41,442 nt of DNA from Chloroflexia bacterium. Its GTDB lineage: Bacteria > Chloroflexota > Chloroflexia > Thermobaculales > Thermobaculaceae. Where the stretch lies: contig JAUJMR010000001.1 of the NCBI GenBank assembly GCA_030446765.1, forward strand, positions 473,729-515,170. The letters are read 5' to 3'. The position numbers and the translations under genes were made by a program. The notes under the pieces are model-generated. The model saw only the letters and a list, made by a program, of their open reading frames with translations. It did no database searches and had not been told where the DNA came from. This document shows positions 36,338 through 41,442 of this stretch, piece after piece. Within the stretch, counting starts at the first letter, position 1; each line of letters opens with the position of its first letter.

Positions 36338-37789
36338 TTAGCTCGGCTGCTTCTCGGCTTCCTCTGAGGTGGTGTCGGCAGCAACCGCCTCCTCCATCTC
36401 CTGCTCTACCTGCATCTCCGCCATCGTGTCGATGATCTCGACATCCGACTCCTGGACTGGTTCGTCCTCGGACTCTGCGATCGGGGCATCAAGCGGCTGG
36501 CCCGTCGCCATCTCGACCACCATATTGAGCAACTTGCGGTCATAGATGTCGGAGCGCATCCGCTCCTGCCAGCGCTCGCTCCGCAGTATCTCTCGCACGT
36601 TCGAGAGTTCGTCCTCGGAGATTCCGTGCTGGATGCGCGCCATTTCCGCCTCGATATCGGCCGCCTCAACCTCGACACCCTCTGCCTTCGCCACCTCGCT
36701 CAGCACCAGGCCGCGCACCAGCCGCTGCCGTGCCGGCTCGCGGTACTCCTCTCGCAACTGCTCGCGTGTGCGTCCGCTGAACTGGAGGAACTGCTCGAGA
36801 CTTACGCCCTGGTTGCGCAACTCGGTGTCCATATGTTCGACCTGATGGTCCACCTCTCGCTCCAGCAGCATCGCCGGCATCTCCACAGTCGATTGTTCCA
36901 CAATCTGGGAGACGATATCGGAGACGAGGCGCTCACGCTCCTCAGCAGCGGCCCGCGCCTCCAGGTTCTCCCGGACACCCGTCCGCAACTCCTCCAGGGA
37001 GGTCACGTCCTGACCGACACGCTGCGCAAACTCGTCATTGAGCTCCGGCAGCTTCTTCTCACGAATGCTCTTGACTGAAACCTTAAACACCGCGATCTGG
37101 CCCGCAAGCTCGTCCTTTTCGTGGTTCTCCGGGAGTACTGCCGAATACTCATACTCCTTGCCTTCCTCCGCACCGACCAATTGGGCATCGATCTCATCCA
37201 TGAGTGGCCCTTCGCCGAGCACGACCGTCAGGTCTTGCTGCACATCGCCCAGGGGCACGGTATCCACGAAGTCCTGGATGTCGATCACCAATTGATCGCC
37301 CTTTTGCGCGGGACGCATCGGGTCCGGTGTGATCCACTCCACCTCGCGCTCCCGCAGGCGCTCGATTACTTCAGCCACCTGCTCATCCGTGACAGACACT
37401 TCGCGGCGTTCCGCCTTGACGCTCTTATAATCACCCAGCGTGACCGTGGGAACGAGCGGCACGGTGACCTCAAAGCGGAAGGGCTCCGTATCGAGAATGT
37501 CGAACGTCTCCGGCTCCCCGACTGGACGCAGGCCTTCTTGTTCAAGGGCATCCGCGATGGCGTTGGGGACGAGTTCCTTCGTCGCTTCCTCTAGCAGCGC
37601 GCCCTCACCAAGAGCGCGTTCCACCAGGACGCGTGGTGCCTTGCCACGCCGGAACCCGGGGATCACAACCCGGTTCGCGAGTCGCTTGTACGCGCGCTCA
37701 GTCTCCCGATTCAGCTGTTCCGCTTCGACCTCGATCTCAAGCCGCGCCATGCTCTCGGGCAGCTTCTCACTCTGGACTTTCAAATTCAT
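36338..37789 (-). CDS. tig: Trigger factor
   Basis: 483 residues; slightly long because of an acidic C-terminal tail ([20 protein letters not shown]). The ribosome-docking signature GFRRGKAP is at residues 45-52 of the N-terminal domain. A central FKBP-like domain contains [17 protein letters not shown] and [15 protein letters not shown]. The helical C-terminal chaperone domain follows. The start is ATG 37789. Trigger factor binds nascent chains at the ribosome tunnel exit. It heads the run tig-clpP-clpX and has its own promoter just upstream at 37814-37819. Confidence 0.96.
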   Translation of the reverse strand: MNLKVQSEKLPESMARLEIEVEAEQLNRETERAYKRLANRVVIPGFRRGKAPRVLVERALGEGALLEEATKELVPNAIADALEQEGLRPVGEPETFDILDTEPFRFEVTVPLVPTVTLGDYKSVKAERREVSVTDEQVAEVIERLREREVEWITPDPMRPAQKGDQLVIDIQDFVDTVPLGDVQQDLTVVLGEGPLMDEIDAQLVGAEEGKEYEYSAVLPENHEKDELAGQIAVFKVSVKSIREKKLPELNDEFAQRVGQDVTSLEELRTGVRENLEARAAAEERERLVSDIVSQIVEQSTVEMPAMLLEREVDHQVEHMDTELRNQGVSLEQFLQFSGRTREQLREEYREPARQRLVRGLVLSEVAKAEGVEVEAADIEAEMARIQHGISEDELSNVREILRSERWQERMRSDIYDRKLLNMVVEMATGQPLDAPIAESEDEPVQESDVEIIDTMAEMQVEQEMEEAVAADTTSEEAEKQPS

Positions 37790-37793
37790 TACT

Positions 37794-37827
37794 CCCCGTG
37801 CGACTTCGGCAAAATTATAGCACGGGG
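37794..37827 (-). promoter_or_regulatory. tig promoter (extended -10) inside an inverted repeat
   Basis: On the minus strand TGCTATAAT gives an extended -10 (TATAAT at 37814-37819) 24 bases from the tig start. No good -35 is present. The promoter is enclosed by CCCCGTGC (37794-37801) and GCACGGGG (37820-37827), an 8-bp inverted repeat with an 18-base spacer. It may be an operator for a heat-shock or stress repressor, or a short leader hairpin. The sequence is not a CIRCE element. Confidence 0.55.
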
Positions 37828-37945
37828 TCCAGAAGCTATGCGGAAACCGCCGGTCACCAGAGGCTCAGAGCGGGGGTATAAAGGGCGCCACAATGACGGC
37901 AAGGAGAAGAAACCTCGCGCCGGTCATGCGTACGGGGTTGCCACT

Positions 37946-38152
37946 CTACGCCTGATGCGTATGCTGCGCATATCGCTTGAACCGAGCACGAAGCAGTCGG
38001 CGTAAACGGATATTGAAGATCAGAAGGCGAAAACGAAGGCTCGGGCTGAGGACGGTCGAGCCGCATGTGTTGCACTCATACCACCGGCCAAGCTCGTTTC
38101 GCCGCCACCATTCACTCAACTCGTGCTTCGGATCACTACCGCAGACAGGCAT
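37946..38152 (-). CDS. Small basic Cys-containing protein (possible zinc ribbon)
   Basis: 68 residues. The start is ATG 38152 (MPVCGSDPKHELSEWWRRNE), with GGGAG five bases upstream. Three Cys are present: one at the N-terminus (PVCGS) and a CNTCGS pair in WYECNTCGSTVLSPSLRF, which could form half of a zinc ribbon. The second half is very basic (LRRLLRARFKRYAQHTHQA). It lies between prmC and tig on the same strand, 82 bases behind prmC. I do not recognise a family. The good ribosome binding site and Cys pattern favour a real gene. Confidence 0.5.
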   Translation of the reverse strand: MPVCGSDPKHELSEWWRRNELGRWYECNTCGSTVLSPSLRFRLLIFNIRLRRLLRARFKRYAQHTHQA

Positions 38153-38234
38153 AGATACTCCCTTCATCCTCAGATACGTGGCGTATCTTCGCACGCCGAG
38201 CGTAAATGGCTCGTGAAGAGCGAGGGACCCGCCC

Positions 38235-39083
38235 TCAAGATGGCGTAAAAGCGCGCACTTCGGCCACCCTATCCCGCCCGGCCAGGTCCCTGTGCCGTAT
38301 GACCCTCCAACCAGGCATGCGGCTCGCCACCATGCGGTCCAGCGCGTCGAACTGCCGCGGGTCCAGCTCCAGCAAGCAAACACCGTCCGGTACGATCTTC
38401 TGCGGTAGTTGCGCGAGGAGGCCGCGGATCGGATCCAGGCCGTCCGATCCTCCATTGAGCGCGGCACGTGGCTCCCATACGCGCACCTCGGGCTCAAGAT
38501 CGGGGATATCGCGCGCTGGCACGTACGGCAGGTTCGCCATCACGAGCTCGACCGGTTGAATCACCGGCTCGAGCAGCGAGCCGCGCAGCACGTGGACTCG
38601 CTCACCCGTGCCGAACACCTCCATGTTCTGGCGGACGACCGCCAGGGCGTCCATGGAGGTGTCCGTCGCGTACACTTCCCAACCCGGCCGCTCCAGCGCA
38701 AAGCTGAGCGCAAGGCAGCCACTGCCGGTGCCGACATCTACCGCTACCCCGTTCGGCCCCGAGATCGCAAGGGCACGCTCGAGGAGCAGCTCCGTTTCCG
38801 GTCGCGGGATCAAAACCGCCGGCGTGACGCGGAACGCCCGCCCCCAAAACTCTCGTATGCCGAGAAGATACGCCACAGGTTCCCTTTGTACGCGCCGCCG
38901 CACGAGTTCTCGATACTCCCGCTGCGAGGCTGTTGACACTCGATCGTTCAGCGCGGCGAGCAGAACCGTGCGGCTTCGGCCCAGGACGTGCGCAAGGAGA
39001 ACCTGCGCGTCAAGTGCTGGGCTCTGGACGTGCGCTTCACGCAGATCGCCGATTGCCTGGCCAAGGAGCTCGCGTACCGTCAT
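38235..39083 (-). CDS. prmC: Release-factor glutamine methyltransferase PrmC
   Basis: 282 residues. Methylates the Gln of the GGQ motif in release factors 1 and 2, using S-adenosylmethionine. The N-terminal helical domain is followed by GIREFWGR and PRPETELLLERAL. The SAM motif is VDVGTGSGCLALSFAL (residues 115-130). The substrate motif NPPY appears as NLPY (184-187), an accepted variant. It ends RDRVAEVRAFTPS. Start is ATG 39083. The gap to the divergent 75-residue gene contains that gene's promoter. Confidence 0.95.
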   Translation of the reverse strand: MTVRELLGQAIGDLREAHVQSPALDAQVLLAHVLGRSRTVLLAALNDRVSTASQREYRELVRRRVQREPVAYLLGIREFWGRAFRVTPAVLIPRPETELLLERALAISGPNGVAVDVGTGSGCLALSFALERPGWEVYATDTSMDALAVVRQNMEVFGTGERVHVLRGSLLEPVIQPVELVMANLPYVPARDIPDLEPEVRVWEPRAALNGGSDGLDPIRGLLAQLPQKIVPDGVCLLELDPRQFDALDRMVASRMPGWRVIRHRDLAGRDRVAEVRAFTPS

Positions 39084-39112
39084 ATCTGCAGCGTCTGCCG
39101 ACCCTTATAAAC

Positions 39113-39140
39113 TTGATTTTCCCCTGCTTTAGTGTATAGT
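39113..39140 (+). promoter_or_regulatory. Promoter of the 75-residue gene
   Basis: TTGATT (39113-39118), 16 bases, TATAGT (39135-39140). A leader of roughly 110 bases ends at AAGGATAA ahead of ATG 39258. Both boxes match the housekeeping consensus well, so this is among the better promoter calls in the window. Confidence 0.65.
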
Positions 39141-39257
39141 TTTGACACATTCAAGGTGGGCCGCGTTCCCGCGGATTGCGGACCGAGATTCGAAAGGATG
39201 CAACCAGCTCGGAGATGGTGCCTTTTGACCTCGTACTGCTTGAAAGGATAACGCTTT

Positions 39258-39485
39258 ATGGGCAAGCTGCGAATACTATCCAAGCTCGGCGACACGACGG
39301 TGCAATGGGACCCAAAGACGGGCGCAGAGGAAGCGGTCCGCGAAGCTGAGCGCATTTTCCGGCAGGAGCTCTCGGCCGGCAGCACCGCTTTCCGGGTGTC
39401 TGGCACGGCACCCGCGGAGCGGATCGCCAGCTTCGACCCGCAGGCCGAGCAGATCGTGATCGTGCCGCGCGTCGCCGGAGGCTAG
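39258..39485 (+). CDS. 75-residue protein with ubiquitin-fold-like pattern and C-terminal Gly-Gly
   Basis: Starts MGKLRILSKLGDTTVQWDPK and ends QIVIVPRVAGG. The order of predicted strands and helix (two strands, helix EAVREAERIFRQEL, two or three strands) and the length are those of the beta-grasp (ubiquitin/ThiS/MoaD) class, and the C-terminus is Gly-Gly as in ubiquitin, ThiS and MoaD. The spacing of ILSKLGDTTVQWD to ubiquitin's first hairpin is similar. I do not claim homology: no E1, E2, JAB or sulfurtransferase gene is nearby. The family is otherwise unknown to me. The start has AAGGATAA eight bases upstream. A second gene begins three bases past the stop. Confidence 0.75.
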   Translation: MGKLRILSKLGDTTVQWDPKTGAEEAVREAERIFRQELSAGSTAFRVSGTAPAERIASFDPQAEQIVIVPRVAGG

Positions 39486-39488
39486 CAG

Positions 39489-39937
39489 GTGGGGAACTCC
39501 TCCCCATTCTGGCACAGTTGGTGTTCGGGCTTCTCGTTGTCGGTGGGCTCTGCTGGTCACTCGCGCATCCGTCGCATCGGCACAATGTTCAGCCGTATCA
39601 GGCCCACGCGGACTGGTTGGCCGCGAAGGCGCGCGCGGAGCAGCTACTCATGGAAATGCTCTCGCCCGAGGACTACCAGCAACTGGCGCGACGGGGATAC
39701 ATCGAGGTGCAAAGCCCAAACGTCCCCAATCGCCTTTATCGGGTACCGAAGTATCGCGGGCGCATCCATGTGTACGAGGCGGGTCGCCCCGTCATGAGTC
39801 TATGCGTCCAGCCCGTTCAACTCCTCCCCGATGCGGATGTGGTGCTCATCCACAAACTAATGATCGAGGGCAACGAGCTGGAATACCTGCGGATCGCAAA
39901 TCGTTTTGATGTGACGCCGTTCCGTCCGTATCTCTAG
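39489..39937 (+). CDS. Membrane-anchored protein of unknown function (likely missing one G near the start)
   Basis: About 149 residues. The chain from 39518 on is clear: one N-terminal membrane helix (LVFGLLVVGGLCWSLAHP), a helical stretch (ADWLAAKARAEQLLMEML), then a compact domain with GRIHVYEAGRPVMSLCVQP and DADVVLIHKLMIEGNELEY. GGAGG (39477-39481) points to GTG 39489, which would give MGELLPILAQ in the correct frame only if the four-G run at 39491-39494 had one more G. An alternative is a TTG start at 39518. It is adjacent to, and surely cotranscribed with, the Gly-Gly protein. No enzyme motif is visible. Confidence 0.7.
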
Positions 39938-40042
39938 CTTGGCGTACGGCGGGCCAGTGCCGGCATCCGTTACCACAACGCGATCCGGGCAAACTCAAAC
40001 CAGATCGCTGTCGGGGTGCGGTCCTGCTCGTTGCGAGAAGGG

Positions 40043-40132
40043 CGGAGAGGGCGGGATTCGAACCCGCGAGACGGTATAACCGCCTACGCGATTTCCAGTC
40101 GCGCGCACTAGGCCAAACTATGCGACCTCTCC
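40043..40132 (-). tRNA. tRNA-Ser(GGA)
   Basis: 90 bases. Acceptor stem GGAGAGG pairs with CCTCTCC. The anticodon loop is CTGGAAA (anticodon GGA), there is a long class II variable arm, and the T-loop is GGTTCGAATCC. CCA is not encoded. It reads UCC and UCU codons. Confidence 0.95.
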
Positions 40133-40220
40133 ATATCACAGCATCACAGCAGTGAGCACCCTGCCTGGTGCATCGAGACGGGTGTTAGTTGTCCCGTTCC
40201 CGGCTGCCTGCATGTGCTGG

Positions 40221-40308
40221 CGGAGGGGGTGGGATTCGAACCCACGAGGCTTTTGACACCTGGCCGCTTTCGAGGCGGCTGCACTAGACCGGGCTATGCG
40301 ACCCCTCC
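40221..40308 (-). tRNA. tRNA-Ser(CGA)
   Basis: 88 bases. Acceptor stem GGAGGGG pairs with CCCCTCC. The anticodon stem GCCGC/GCGGC encloses CTCGAAA (anticodon CGA). The long variable arm and T-loop GGTTCGAATCC are normal. CCA is not encoded. It lies 88 bases upstream of tRNA-Ser(GGA) in transcription order, and the two are probably one transcript. Confidence 0.95.
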
Positions 40309-40340
40309 ACGACCCCGATAGGGGCGTCACTCCGCCGGAT

Positions 40341-40346
40341 AGTATA
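40341..40346 (-). promoter_or_regulatory. Candidate -10 box for the tRNA-Ser pair
   Basis: TATACT on the minus strand lies 32 bases before the first tRNA-Ser gene. The matching -35 (TGGAAT, 18 bases away) is poor. Confidence 0.45.
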
Positions 40347-40710
40347 TCAAACCCAGTTATGGGGATTCCAGCACGATCTCCTCACGCCGTTGCGGCACGC
40401 AGGTCTTGGGTTACCCTTGACTCAGAGGAGGACACGGACTTTCTACCATGGGCACCCAGATGAGAGCCGGACCACACCGGACAGCGCAGGCGGCCAGCTG
40501 TTCAGTTCGGTAGGTTCGCAAAGCCCACGCGCTCAACGTGCCTATCCCGTGTACCGGCTCCTGAATGGCAACGTTACTGTACGGTTGCTCGTGCGGATCA
40601 AGGCAATGCATGAGACCACAGTAACCCTTGTGCCTGGGCCTAGCGACCTATCGCGACCTGCTCCAGTGCCATGTTGTACACTGGAACGACAAGCCCTCAA
40701 GACAACACTG
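40347..40710. other. Gap before the SGNH gene
   Basis: 364 bases between the tRNA promoter and the SGNH start. The frame of the hydrolase is open back to 40390 but the translation there has no signal-peptide or family character, so it is treated as non-coding. No promoter boxes are convincing. Confidence 0.5.
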
Positions 40711-41439
40711 ATGCGCCTGCATACGCTGGAAAGTGCAAGAGTCCCCGTGTCCCACCAGTCCTTGCCCCGCCTCCTCCTGACCTGTCTGCTCGCCGCCGTG
40801 ATTTCTGCCTGCGGCGCCGAAGAGTCTGCCCCCAACGCACGCACATACGTTGCGATCGGCGCCTCGGACTCCGTAGGCGTGGGCGCGACGGAGCCCGAAA
40901 CGGAGGGCTGGGTGCCAAGACTCCATGCCAGGATGCCTACGAGCACCCGATTGGTGAACCTCGGTGTCTCCGGCTCCGTGATCTCGGAAGCGCTCGACCA
41001 ACAGCTCCCGGTCGCGCTCGATGCTGAGCCGGAGGTCGTGACGGTCTGGCTCGCGGTGAACGACCTCAAGAACGGCGTACCACTACGGCGGTACGAGCGT
41101 GACCTGGACACGATGCTGGACACCCTTAGGAAGAACGATGCGACGGTGCTAGTCGGCAACATACCGGACCTCGCGAGCCTGCCGTTACCCGACGCCACAC
41201 TGTATGCGTATGGTGCCCCGAGCCGGGCGGACCTGCGCGCTGAGATCGCACGTTGGAACGCAAGCATCGCGCGCATCGCGTCGCGGCACAGCGCCATCCT
41301 CGTCGACCTGAACGCCGGTTGGCGGGAACTGCGGGCACATCCCGAGTACATCAGCGGCGACGGCTTCCACCCATCCTCCGAGGGCTACGCGCGCCTCGCG
41401 CAGGTCTGGAGGGCACGACTACCAGTAACGCTGCGCTAA
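40711..41439 (+). CDS. SGNH/GDSL-family hydrolase lipoprotein
   Basis: About 242 residues. The start is ATG 40711 (MRLHTLESARVPVSHQSLPR), although GTG 40747 would give a shorter, neater signal peptide. Lipobox: LLAAVISACGAEE. Block I reads YVAIGASDSVGVGA with the nucleophile Ser (ASDS for GDS), block II VNLGVSGSVISEAL has the Gly, block III is VWLAVNDLKNG with the Asn, and block V is SGDGFHPSSEGYARLA with the Asp and His. The enzyme is an esterase or acylhydrolase anchored outside the membrane. Its substrate may be an acylated sugar or lipid; sequence does not say. It is not clearly linked to the tRNA genes or to the sugar cluster. Confidence 0.9.
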   Translation: MRLHTLESARVPVSHQSLPRLLLTCLLAAVISACGAEESAPNARTYVAIGASDSVGVGATEPETEGWVPRLHARMPTSTRLVNLGVSGSVISEALDQQLPVALDAEPEVVTVWLAVNDLKNGVPLRRYERDLDTMLDTLRKNDATVLVGNIPDLASLPLPDATLYAYGAPSRADLRAEIARWNASIARIASRHSAILVDLNAGWRELRAHPEYISGDGFHPSSEGYARLAQVWRARLPVTLR

Positions 41440-41442
41440 TGC

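Noticed and set aside
39938..40042. Possible 4.5S/SRP RNA beside the tRNA-Ser genes
   Set aside because: The conserved GGTCAGG...GGAAGGAAGCAGCC-type core of bacterial SRP RNA is not found.

Overview
The window is GC-rich bacterial chromosome. It most resembles Chloroflexota, probably the Thermomicrobia/Sphaerobacter side. Three things point there: the same-strand order tig-clpP-clpX-FhaA-like-FhaB-like-VanW, a DUF3662+FHA protein (a family of Actinobacteria and Chloroflexota), and the mixture of lipoproteins, F420-type luciferase-like oxidoreductase and many Gfo/Idh/MocA paralogues. This is inference from gene content; no rRNA or other phylogenetic marker was available.

Layout. (1) 1-3080: an imperfect tandem duplication. 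Two almost identical YihY/BrkB membrane-protein genes each carry the same downstream sequence. Between them lie a stub of a sulfatase 3' end and a stub of an M24 peptidase 3' end. (2) 3036-9527: a glycan-uptake locus on the minus strand (lipoprotein solute-binding protein, two ABC permeases, an intrinsic terminator, then a sulfatase), with a GH43 lipoprotein on the plus strand divergent from it. (3) 9635-13212: a minus-strand unit of ECF sigma factor, zinc-finger anti-sigma factor, ABC ATPase and ABC permease, with overlapping start and stop codons. (4) 13364-15973: an FAD-dependent phytoene-desaturase-like oxidoreductase, a decayed sensor-like fragment and a small DUF6220-like membrane protein. 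(5) 16204-25347: a plus-strand sugar/metabolic island with four consecutive Gfo/Idh/MocA oxidoreductases, a GH4 NAD-dependent glycosidase, a class I/II aminotransferase and a luciferase-like oxidoreductase. Copies of a short palindromic repeat lie between the later genes. (6) 25722-27137: a TetR regulator divergent from an SRPBCC gene with a nonsense codon. (7) 27285-30789: a MoxR/Mg-chelatase-like AAA ATPase plus VWA protein. (8) 31239-39083: prmC, a small Cys-containing ORF, tig, clpP, clpX, two FHA proteins and a VanW-family protein, all minus strand. (9) 39258-41439: a small ubiquitin-fold-like protein ending in Gly-Gly, a membrane-anchored partner, two tRNA-Ser genes and an SGNH lipoprotein.

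How the genes may work together. The ABC importer, sulfatase, GH43, GH4 and four sugar-type dehydrogenases suggest one accessory programme for taking up and breaking down a sulfated or substituted glycan. The housekeeping block combines protein folding and proteolysis (Tig, ClpXP) with FHA phosphothreonine-reading proteins and a cell-envelope VanW protein.

A caution for every broken gene: about eight genes carry about thirteen reading-frame breaks. Most are single-base losses inside G or C runs, as expected from homopolymer errors in a draft assembly rather than true decay. I annotate these as full-length genes with frameshifts. The SRPBCC nonsense codon and the stubs in the duplication are not explained this way.
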